Source: Methanobrevibacter millerae
GTDB lineage: Archaea; Methanobacteriota; Methanobacteria; Methanobacteriales; Methanobacteriaceae
Assembly (NCBI RefSeq): GCF_001477655.1
Contig: NZ_CP011266.1
Location: 248,001-312,000, forward strand
Direction: 5' to 3'
Length of the DNA stretch: 64,000 nt
The stretch's first letter is position 1, and each line of letters begins with the position of its first letter. A program made the translations under genes and the position numbers. Under the pieces are notes generated by a model. The model saw only the letters and a program-made list of their open reading frames with translations, had not been told where the DNA came from and made no database searches. Below are positions 34,637 through 42,600 of the stretch, one piece after another.

Positions 34637-36881
34637 GTGCGACAAGAAGTATCTCTTTCTTCATTTTAAGCAGTGAAAATTCATTAAAATGGATTTTCAA
34701 TCCCTGTTGTGTTGGGATTTCCCCCCTTGAAACTCTTAATTGAGTAATTGATTAGGAGGTTGCATGATTGTATGTCTAATCAGAATTTAGTATTCGAATT
34801 CTGAAGGCTAGGGGAAGGATAAGAACGATTAATCTTTATGGTGAACGGATGTAAGCGTCGTAACTTCGAACAATAGGTGGAATACGATGTTTTCCTATTA
34901 GTTAGGATGACTACTATTGTCTTGCAGACTGGAAATAAATATTGAAATCATATTTATATTGCACAACCCATATGTCTGTCGGTGTATAGTCCGAATCGTC
35001 CCTTATTCGTATCTGATTGGAGATAAACTTGGTAAACCCCACGAGGTCCCGATTAAGGTCGGGTAAACGGATTGTGAATGATGTTTAATTCCTTAGGGGG
35101 TAGAGGATTTCAAAGAAAGCAAATGCCGTTATTAACCGAAAGGTAGCAGGAAGAAATGAAGATATGTAACTGTGAACGGATATCACTCCATTGTGGGTGG
35201 CAGGGATAACCTGGCTGACTTTTGAATGGTATGCAACGTGTATATAATGCGTATTTGTATAAAACTATTAAAGGATGGTGACTAATAATGAGATTAACTC
35301 CAAATGATAACATTTGTGAGCCCGCGAAACCAGATGCAACCGATTGGGAAAGTATTAAATGGTACAAAGTCAATCGGCATGTAGATAGTTTACAAAAACG
35401 AATATATCGTGCTAGTAAAGATAATGATAAGAAAAAAGTCCGTGATTTACAAAGACAATTGATGAGAAGTAATTCTGCTTTGTTAAAAGCAATTAATAGA
35501 GTTACTAAAGAAAATAAAGGAAAATCAACTCCTGGCATTGATGGTTTTAAAGCTACAAGTGACCGTGCTCGTGGTAAACTATTTGACATGCTCAAAAAGG
35601 AGAAAATGAAATTACATAAACCTAAACCTGCGTATCGAAAATACATTCCTAAAAAGAACGGTAAATTAAGGTCTTTGGGTATTCCCACTATTAAAGACCG
35701 TATTTATCAGGAGATAATTCGTATGGCATTAGAACCCGAATGGGAAGCGAAATTTGAACCTACAAGTTATGGATTTCGTCCCAAAAGAAGTACACACGAT
35801 GCTGCGAGAAGAATACACTATAACATCAAATGGAATAAATGGTGTTGGGTGTACGAAGGAGATTTTCGCTCTTGCTTCGATACACTAAACCATGATTTCA
35901 TACTTAAACAAATCAAAGGCTTTCCTCATTATAATCTTGTTAAAAGATTTTTGGAAGCTGGATATGTTGATAATGGTGTATTTCATAATACTCTTGAAGG
36001 AACTCCTCAAGGAGGATTACTCTCTCCACTACTTGCAAATATTGCATTACATGGTATGGGGGAAATATTAGGTATATCATACGCTAGATATGAAAATAAA
36101 AGAGGAATAACATATGCTTCTAGGGGCAAATACCGTATGGTGAGGTATGCTGATGATTTTTTGATTTTTGCACAATCTAAAGAAGATATACTGAAAGTCG
36201 AAAGCATCTTACAACCTTATCTTGACGAAAGAGGTTTGGTTTTAGCTGAGGATAAAACATTCATTAAACATATTTCCGAAGGATTCGATTTCTTAGGTTT
36301 CAATTTTAGACAATATAAAACCAAAGACGGTTTATTGTGCTTAAATAAACCTTCTAAGGATAGTATAAATAAGTTTAAAATGAAAATTGATGATATATGT
36401 AAATCCTGTTATGGAAATAATGTGGGAGTTTTAATAAGGCGACTGAATCCAGTCATTCGAGGTACTGCTAATTATTGGAGACATGTTGTTTCAAAGAAAG
36501 TATTCGGTGCTATGGATGATTATATTTGGAATAAAATATATAAGTTCTTGCGAAGATTACATGGAAACAAAGGTAAAAAGTGGATTAAACAAAGATATTT
36601 TCCTTATTTCAATAACGGTAGATATACTGGCAATTGGATTTTGACTGATCCATTGACTGGTGATTATCTAATTAAAATGAAATGGACTCCTATTAGGCGA
36701 CATATTATGATAAAACATGATTATAGTCCTTATGATAAAGATAAAATTGATTATTTTGATATGCGCGATAAAAGATATTCTTATTTTACTGGATAAATGC
36801 ATACTTGAGCCCATTGTATCGAAAGGTACACGATGGGTTCTTAGGAGAGGCAAGGAGAGTAATCTCCTTGTTTTATCCGAC
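34637..36881 (+). mobile_element. Inner group II intron inside the outer RT gene
   Basis: It begins with GTGCGACAAG at 34637 and ends with TTATCCGAC at 36881, the same ends as the outer intron. Its 5' RNA region (34637-35287) aligns along its length with the outer one. Domain V is at about 36809-36841 (GAGCCCAT ... GAAA ... ATGGGTTC). Joining base 34636 to base 36882 restores an uninterrupted RT frame (EGDF then KACFDTISHEF). It carries a complete RT gene. Confidence 0.92.
35288..36796 (+). CDS. Inner-intron reverse transcriptase/maturase
   Basis: A complete intron-encoded protein of 502 residues that should drive splicing and retrohoming. RT blocks: TPGIDGF, KYIPKKNGKLRSLGIPTI, YEGDFRSCFDTLNHDF (motif A with catalytic Asp), EGTPQGGLLSPLLANIAL, and MVRYADDFLIFAQ with the YADD box. 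The maturase X region includes FDFLGFNF and LIRRLNPVIRGTANYW. The C-terminal segment RRHIMIKHDYSPYDKDK lacks the Cys pairs of an HNH endonuclease, so homing may use nicks made otherwise. GGATGGTGA precedes the ATG. Confidence 0.95.
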   Translation: MRLTPNDNICEPAKPDATDWESIKWYKVNRHVDSLQKRIYRASKDNDKKKVRDLQRQLMRSNSALLKAINRVTKENKGKSTPGIDGFKATSDRARGKLFDMLKKEKMKLHKPKPAYRKYIPKKNGKLRSLGIPTIKDRIYQEIIRMALEPEWEAKFEPTSYGFRPKRSTHDAARRIHYNIKWNKWCWVYEGDFRSCFDTLNHDFILKQIKGFPHYNLVKRFLEAGYVDNGVFHNTLEGTPQGGLLSPLLANIALHGMGEILGISYARYENKRGITYASRGKYRMVRYADDFLIFAQSKEDILKVESILQPYLDERGLVLAEDKTFIKHISEGFDFLGFNFRQYKTKDGLLCLNKPSKDSINKFKMKIDDICKSCYGNNVGVLIRRLNPVIRGTANYWRHVVSKKVFGAMDDYIWNKIYKFLRRLHGNKGKKWIKQRYFPYFNNGRYTGNWILTDPLTGDYLIKMKWTPIRRHIMIKHDYSPYDKDKIDYFDMRDKRYSYFTG

Positions 36882-37808
36882 AAGGCTTGCTTCGATACGA
36901 TAAGTCATGAGTTTATACTCAAGAAACTTGATGGATTTCCTTATGTTGACGTGATAGAGAAAATTCTTAAGGCAGGATATAATGACGAAGGAAATTTCTT
37001 TCCCACAGAGCAAGGGACTCCTCAAGGAGGCTTATTATCTCCACTATTGGCCAATATTGCATTAACTGGACTTGAAGACTATCTTAACATCTCATATAAG
37101 AAATCGTTTCGCAAAGATGGATATGAAATTATTACAACTCATGGAAATTATCGTTCTGTGAGATACGCTGATGATTTTCTTATCTTTGCCCAAACCAAGG
37201 AAGAAATCGAAGAAGTTTACAATATCTTAGAACCATATTTAGAAGAAAGAGGGTTAATCCTAGCAGAGGATAAAACCGACACTACTACAATATACGAAGG
37301 ATTCGATTTCCTTGGATTTAATATTAGAAGTGAAGATGGGAATAAATGTATTATTAAACCATCCAAAGACAGTCTAAAAGAGGCGAGAGCCATTATCAAT
37401 GAGGTCTTCGGTCATATGAAAGGGCATAATGTAGGTGAATTAATATCCGTGTTAAATCCCGTTATTGATGGGATTGCAGAATATTGGAAACCATTATGTT
37501 CTACGGATGCATTTCATGCCATAGACCATCATATATGGACTAGGACATGGATTTTCTTAAATCATCTCCACTCTGGTAAGAGTAAAGAGTGGATAGTTTC
37601 CAAATATTTTCCAAAACCGGAAAAGAATGCTAAACATAATGACCGATGGATTTTAACAGACCCAAAATCTGGAGAACAATTACACAAAATGCGTCAGGTC
37701 AATATTGAAAGGCACACGATGGTTAAAGGTAATTATTCCCCACTAGATAGAAGTAAATTTGAATATTTTAAGAAAAGATTCAATTCTAATAAGAATTACT
37801 TCAGATAA
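36882..37808 (+). CDS. Outer-intron reverse transcriptase/maturase, 3' part
   Basis: The continuation of the outer RT: KACFDTISHEFILKKLDGFP (rest of motif A), EQGTPQGGLLSPLLANIAL, SVRYADDFLIFAQ (YADD box), FDFLGFNIR and the maturase segment LISVLNPVIDGIAEYW, ending RSKFEYFKKRFNSNKNYFR. With the 5' part it gives 501 residues against 502 for the inner protein, with no lesion. An unspliced reading upstream to 36717 crosses inner-intron RNA and is not meaningful. Function depends on removal of the inner intron. Confidence 0.9.
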   Translation, partial: KACFDTISHEFILKKLDGFPYVDVIEKILKAGYNDEGNFFPTEQGTPQGGLLSPLLANIALTGLEDYLNISYKKSFRKDGYEIITTHGNYRSVRYADDFLIFAQTKEEIEEVYNILEPYLEERGLILAEDKTDTTTIYEGFDFLGFNIRSEDGNKCIIKPSKDSLKEARAIINEVFGHMKGHNVGELISVLNPVIDGIAEYWKPLCSTDAFHAIDHHIWTRTWIFLNHLHSGKSKEWIVSKYFPKPEKNAKHNDRWILTDPKSGEQLHKMRQVNIERHTMVKGNYSPLDRSKFEYFKKRFNSNKNYFR

Positions 37809-37906
37809 ATGTCTATTTGAGCCGTATGTCTTGAAAGGGACACGTACGGTTCTTGGGAGAGTGCGGGAGAGCAATCTCCCAATCTTATCCGACAGAAATT
37901 ACTGCC

Positions 37907-38881
37907 TTAATATTTCAGCCCTTTCACGTAATTTTCAAGCAGTTCAAAGAGTTCTTCTTTTGTGCTTGTTTGAAATATCTTCTTTTTGATTTCCTGGCTT
38001 CCATGGAGATTTTTCATATAATATGCGGCATTTGTCCTAAGTTTGTGCATCAGGACCTTATCTTCGTAATCTTCAATAATCATCTGTGAATGCCTTTTAA
38101 ACATGTCCAGCTTTTCTTTTGATGATACTCTTTGAGGTTCTATTCCTTCATCGATATAATCTATGCACTGTTTTACAATCCATGGATTTCCCAAAATGCC
38201 TCTTCCTATCATTACTGCATCACAGCCTGTAAAATCAAGCATGGCCTTTGCATCGTAGCATGTTCTGATATCTCCGTTTCCAATGACTGGAATTGACAAT
38301 TCCTCTTTTATGTCTTTTATTATTGACCAGTCTGCTGGAATGTCATATCTCTGATGTCTTGTACGTGGATGAACGGTTATGGCGGATGCCCCTGCATCTT
38401 CAATGATTTTTGCAATTTCAAGTGCGTTGTTTTCATCCCATCCGCTTCTTATTTTTGCTGTAACTGGGATGGGGACTGTATCTACAACGCTTTTTATTAT
38501 GTCTTCCACTTTATCAGGACTTTTAAGCAGTGCGCTTCCAGCTCCTGATTTTACTGCCACTTTCGTAACCGGACATCCCATATTGATGTCGATGATTTCA
38601 GGAGACATGTTTTTGTAAATGTATTCGGCGGCGATTTTGAATGATTCGGAATCTGATCCGAATATCTGCTGGGCAATAGGCCTTTCGTAATCGGTCATAT
38701 GAAGCATTTCGCGGGTCTTTCTGTTTAAATGCATCACTGCTCTTGTTGAAACCATTTCAGTTTCTATCAGTCCGCAGCCCATTGACTTGACGATTCTTCT
38801 ATATGCTGAATCACAGATTCCTGCCATCGGGGCTAAAACAATCTGATTTTCTATTTCCACATTGCCTATTTTCCATTTCAT
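37907..38881 (-). CDS. tRNA-dihydrouridine synthase
   Basis: An FMN enzyme that reduces uridine in tRNA D loops. It has 324 residues. Signatures: IVLAPMAGICDSAYRRI, QIFGSDSESF, DINMGCPVTKVAVKSGAG with the catalytic Cys, AKIRSGWDE, ITVHPRTRHQRYD, and GNGDIRTCYDAKAML. The C-terminal helical domain is short, so it is the simple archaeal Dus type. It is convergent with the group II intron, whose end is 13 bases from its stop. Confidence 0.93.
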   Translation of the reverse strand: MKWKIGNVEIENQIVLAPMAGICDSAYRRIVKSMGCGLIETEMVSTRAVMHLNRKTREMLHMTDYERPIAQQIFGSDSESFKIAAEYIYKNMSPEIIDINMGCPVTKVAVKSGAGSALLKSPDKVEDIIKSVVDTVPIPVTAKIRSGWDENNALEIAKIIEDAGASAITVHPRTRHQRYDIPADWSIIKDIKEELSIPVIGNGDIRTCYDAKAMLDFTGCDAVMIGRGILGNPWIVKQCIDYIDEGIEPQRVSSKEKLDMFKRHSQMIIEDYEDKVLMHKLRTNAAYYMKNLHGSQEIKKKIFQTSTKEELFELLENYVKGLKY

Positions 38882-38952
38882 ATACGTAGTCTCATCTAAA
38901 AATAATTGTTTATGATATATATTTGATTAAAATTATTTAATGGTTAATGAAA

Positions 38953-38992
38953 ATAGCCATTATTTCAAAATCTTTGTTTTAATAATGGCTAT
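38953..38992 (-). terminator. 12-bp hairpin after the sodium symporter gene
   Basis: ATAGCCATTATT (38953-38964) pairs perfectly with AATAATGGCTAT (38981-38992) around a 16-base loop. On the minus strand it lies just after the symporter stop and is followed by a short T-rich stretch. Confidence 0.55.
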
Positions 38993-39003
38993 CTTTTAGT
39001 ATT

Positions 39004-40491
39004 TTAGTGTTGGACTTCTTTGTAGAAATCTTCATTTTTCGCAGGCAGCTTTGTAAATATTATTGGAAGTGCAATCAATACAATAAGTAATATTGCTTTT
39101 ATGGTAATGCTTACAGGATCTTCATCTGCAAGTGATGAGAGGATTCCTTGAATCCAAAGGAATAAAATACATATTGGTAATATGAATTTAATAACAGTTT
39201 TCCAAGTTTTTCCTACTTTTATTTTTGAATTTTCATTTAAAGTAGCTATCAATTTATCAAAATCGTATATCCATCCGAATATTATACATTCAAGAAGCAC
39301 TGCAAATAATAATGCAAAGTTATTTAAGAATGCATCAAATACTCCAAGAATTAAGCTTCCAGCCCCTGTTGCAAATATTGATGAGACACATACTCCAACA
39401 ATACATACAATAGTTGCTGATTTTTTACGTGAAAAATTGAATTTTTCTGAAATTGAATAACATACTCCCTCTAAAAGTGCAATGATTGAAGTAATTCCTG
39501 CAAAGAATATGCACAGGAAGAATAGAGGTCCTATGATGTTTGCACTCGGTCCCATCACATTGAATACCTGCGGGAATACAACAAATGCCAGGCCTGTTCC
39601 TTCAGTTACCAATTCATTGAATGGTATTCCGCTAGTCATTGCCATGAATCCTAAAATGGAAAAGATTCCTATTGAGTTAAAAACTTCAAATCCTGAGTTT
39701 GAAAATGCTACGACTATTGCATTGTCTGTTAATTTGGATCCTTCAGGCAGGTAACTTGCATATGTAAGTGCAATTGCCATACCTAGACTTAAGGAAAATA
39801 CGATTTGACCGAATGCGGCAAGCCAAACATTCGGATTTAATAATGCATTCCAATCAGGAGTGAATATTTGGGTATATCCTATTGATGCACCAGGCAATGT
39901 TAAGGAAAATATTACAATAATCACTACGATTATACAAAGTAGCGGAAGTAAAACCTTGCTTACTTTTCCTATTCCGTCGTTTAAGTTAGTTCTCAATATT
40001 GCCCATGTAACAAACCAAATGGCCACGATTGATGCTAATACTGCAGGCACTATAGTTGTTATTCCATCTATTGAATCTGTTGCCTGCAATACGGACTGTG
40101 AAAAGAATAAATCAGGATTTGATCCCCATGCTTTTGTAAAGCTTAAGACAACATATATCAAATCCCATCCGACTACACAGATGTAATACGTTGTAATTAA
40201 AAACACGATTGTCAAAACAAACCATGCTACAGGCTCAAGTTTATTATACACTGAGTATAATATCTTTGATAGTGATGTCTTGAATTTATATCCAACTGCA
40301 TATTCTACTAAAACAAATGAGATTCCTAAAAGGAATAATGATACGATGTAGGGTATCATAAATGATCCTCCACCATTGGAGTACAATACATTTGGGAATC
40401 TCCAGATGTTACCAAGTCCAACAGCAGAACCTATCATTGCTAAAATAAATGTTATATTACTGTTCCACACACTTTTATTTTCATTCGACAT
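39004..40491 (-). CDS. SNF-family sodium-dependent transporter
   Basis: A secondary transporter of the neurotransmitter:sodium symporter family. It has 495 residues and about twelve membrane helices. The first-helix sodium and substrate site GSAVGLGNIWRFPNVLYSNGGGSFMIPY is highly characteristic in its parts. The substrate is probably an amino acid but cannot be told from sequence. It stands alone on the minus strand. Confidence 0.9.
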   Translation of the reverse strand: MSNENKSVWNSNITFILAMIGSAVGLGNIWRFPNVLYSNGGGSFMIPYIVSLFLLGISFVLVEYAVGYKFKTSLSKILYSVYNKLEPVAWFVLTIVFLITTYYICVVGWDLIYVVLSFTKAWGSNPDLFFSQSVLQATDSIDGITTIVPAVLASIVAIWFVTWAILRTNLNDGIGKVSKVLLPLLCIIVVIIVIFSLTLPGASIGYTQIFTPDWNALLNPNVWLAAFGQIVFSLSLGMAIALTYASYLPEGSKLTDNAIVVAFSNSGFEVFNSIGIFSILGFMAMTSGIPFNELVTEGTGLAFVVFPQVFNVMGPSANIIGPLFFLCIFFAGITSIIALLEGVCYSISEKFNFSRKKSATIVCIVGVCVSSIFATGAGSLILGVFDAFLNNFALLFAVLLECIIFGWIYDFDKLIATLNENSKIKVGKTWKTVIKFILPICILFLWIQGILSSLADEDPVSITIKAILLIVLIALPIIFTKLPAKNEDFYKEVQH

Positions 40492-40688
40492 TTATATCAC
40501 TTAATTATATAATTTAGATTTTTCCTTAATATATAATTGGTGATTTCTATATGTTTAATTATCAAATAAAAGCATTAGATTAATTATTATAAAAATTAAG
40601 CAATTTTTTTAAAAGTGAATAATATTTTTATAATATTTTAAAAAATAGAACATTTTTCATTAAAATGATTTAAATAAAAAAAGAGGAA

Positions 40689-40708
40689 ATTAGGATTATA
40701 ATCCTAAT
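40689..40708 (-). terminator. Stop-codon hairpin after the DUF1002 gene
   Basis: ATTAGGAT and ATCCTAAT (8-bp stem, 4-base loop TATA) on the minus strand contain the end of the coding sequence and the TAA stop (40698-40696). It is followed by CCTC and a run of seven T. Confidence 0.6.
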
Positions 40709-41544
40709 CTGCTAAATATTCCATCTAAAGAGAAGCCGCCTGAATTGTTTCCTACAATTTCAGTCACTTGATTTGTGTAGTTTGCAACATCTCCCTGTAC
40801 AGCCTGAACTCCACCGATACTTGTAGCAAGGTTTTCAATACTGCTGTTTGACATATTGATGTTGTTATTTACTGTATAGTTGTAAATAATGTTTACAATA
40901 GTGGAGTGGTCTGTGATATTATTTTGTTGTACAGTTTCTTTAACGTTGTCCACTAATTTTGTTAAGTTTTCTGCACTTACATTATCTTTTTGTACGATTT
41001 CTGATTCTGTGTAAATTTCTTCGTTAGCAGCTTTTTTTACAGTATCAGGTATTTGAACATTGGTTGCTGCTTCGTATGAATTCATAATGCCGGCAAGTGC
41101 GGATTCACCGGTTGCAGATACTGGACTGGTTACATATGCATGTCCATGAGTAACTCCAGCAGATTTTAGTGCTGAGATGTACATATCCGCAGTAATAGTG
41201 GTGATTTTTGATTTATCCACAGTTACTTTAATATTTCCTTGTTCGCTTAAGTCAACTAATGCACATGAGAATATTTGATCTGAACCATAGGTTTTTCCTG
41301 TTATGGTACTTGAGATTTTATTCACATCAGCTGCTGTAATAGTTTTGGAGTCAATATTTTTCACATCAACTTTTGCCTGTTGATTAAAGAAGTTATCCAC
41401 AGTAGACTTATAGTTTGCATTATTATAAGTCGTTTCACCATAGGTAATCACTTTGGTATTTGATTGAGCTGAAAACCCAATAGGCAAAGCGATACCAACA
41501 ATAACAATTGATAAGAGTATTATACCAATCAAAGATTTGCGCAT
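40696..41544 (-). CDS. Secreted DUF1002 protein
   Basis: A 282-residue exported protein. The signal segment is LIGIILLSIVIVGIALPIG, then SAQS. The body carries the DUF1002 pattern: VITYGETTYNN, ITAADVNKISSTITGKTYGSDQIFSCALVDL, ALKSAGVTHGHAYVTSPVSATGESALAGI. DUF1002 is known from Firmicutes and methanogens; its function is unknown. AGGTGAAA precedes the ATG. It is the first gene of the secreted-protein region that continues to 63291. Confidence 0.85.
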   Translation of the reverse strand: MRKSLIGIILLSIVIVGIALPIGFSAQSNTKVITYGETTYNNANYKSTVDNFFNQQAKVDVKNIDSKTITAADVNKISSTITGKTYGSDQIFSCALVDLSEQGNIKVTVDKSKITTITADMYISALKSAGVTHGHAYVTSPVSATGESALAGIMNSYEAATNVQIPDTVKKAANEEIYTESEIVQKDNVSAENLTKLVDNVKETVQQNNITDHSTIVNIIYNYTVNNNINMSNSSIENLATSIGGVQAVQGDVANYTNQVTEIVGNNSGGFSLDGIFSRLGL

Positions 41545-41647
41545 ATTTTCACCTCTAAATTATAATTATAATAAGTAGTATTTAAATATATATGTAGGTA
41601 AGTTGTGTTTATATATAAATGCATTGAAAATCAGAGTATAAACAAAG

Positions 41648-42307
41648 GTGTTGAAGTTGATAAGTGATAAAAAAGCTATTGATATGGCCAGAAATCTTGA
41701 AAAGATTGATATTGATGTTAAAAAAACAATAGAAAAAGCATCAACTGCAGGTTATTTGGGAGAAGAACATTTTTACTGCAGTGTAATACAAAACGGTTCT
41801 TATACTCTTCCTATTGATAGACTATTTGAGGAAAATCCTCCAAAATTAAAATTGGATAACTTTTACTTTGATTTGGTATCAAAAGCCCTGGATGATGAAG
41901 GCATTTATATTTCACTGGCTTACTGCAATCCCGAAATGATGGTTTCGCCTGATGCAGTTGATGAGCTGATATCATATGATGAATATGAACTGGAAGCAGA
42001 TGAGCTCTATTTCAAAAAGCAGTATGTTCTTGTCACTTCCAACTCAACAAAGGTCTTTGAAATCTATGAGGAGGAAGGCATTCCCGGCCATAAGCCAACA
42101 GATGATTTAGGCATAATCGTAAAATATGACAAAGGCCAGTATTATTCCTATTTTGCAGTAAGGTCAACTGACCTGTGCATGTCATCACTTCAGCTATTCC
42201 CTCTTAATGAAAACTTGCCTAAGGAAAATGAGTTTTCACTTCTAAATCCAATAAATAAAATTCTGATTGAAATGATGGGTGATGTTATCGTTTTAAAAAA
42301 TGAGTAA
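41648..42307 (+). CDS. Hypothetical cytoplasmic protein
   Basis: About 216-219 residues, unrecognised. It is soluble and acidic with no signal peptide (KKAIDMARNLEKIDIDVKK, YLGEEHFYCSVIQNG, DELISYDEYELEADELYFKKQY). The start is uncertain: GTG at 41648 or TTG at 41657. The latter lies at good distance from AAAGGTG and is preferred on spacing. No nearby gene suggests a role. Confidence 0.65.
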   Translation: MLKLISDKKAIDMARNLEKIDIDVKKTIEKASTAGYLGEEHFYCSVIQNGSYTLPIDRLFEENPPKLKLDNFYFDLVSKALDDEGIYISLAYCNPEMMVSPDAVDELISYDEYELEADELYFKKQYVLVTSNSTKVFEIYEEEGIPGHKPTDDLGIIVKYDKGQYYSYFAVRSTDLCMSSLQLFPLNENLPKENEFSLLNPINKILIEMMGDVIVLKNE

Positions 42308-42600
42308 CATATTAATTTTACATGTTTTCTAATCGAATTCCCATTTAATTTTTTTATTTAACATCCATTGTGATTGGCTCGTTATGCTGATTACATCGTT
42401 TGTTGTCTTTTTTAGTTGCGAATAGATTTTTTGACTTTTTTTGGCAGATTTTATGTGAGAACTGATATTTTTCATTGGTCAATGCCATGTAAAATTTTAT
42501 ATACAAATATTAAAATATATAATATTATATATAATCTCAATTATTTTTTTTAATTTGATTTTGATTGTATATTTACATGTTTTATACAGGTGTTAAAAAA

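Larger units (their letters stand above)
33405..37893 (+). mobile_element. Outer group II intron containing a nested intron (twintron)
   Basis: The 5' end is GTGCGACAAG at 33405, the GUGYG group II consensus. The 3' end is TTATCCGAC at 37885-37893. Domain V (37819-37852, GAGCCGTA ... GAAA ... TACGGTTC) and domain VI precede the 3' end. The 5' RNA domains fill 33405-34057, and the RT gene starts at 34058. Without the inner intron (34637-36881) this element is 2244 nt, almost equal to the inner one at 2245 nt. It lies directly after the tnpB right end and 13 bases from the convergent dus gene. Confidence 0.9.

Noticed and set aside
34637-34669. Short extension of the outer RT past EGDF
   Set aside because: These codons are the 5' end of the inner intron (GTGCGACAAG...) read by chance to a stop.
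35110-35688. 192-codon minus-strand frame in the inner intron
   Set aside because: It overlaps intron RNA and the start of the intact RT on the other strand, and its product is hydrophobic without any family pattern.
36717-36881. Upstream extension of the outer RT 3' part
   Set aside because: This stretch is inner-intron 3' RNA (end of the inner RT gene, domains V and VI). The apparent residues are not part of the RT; the true continuation begins at 36882.
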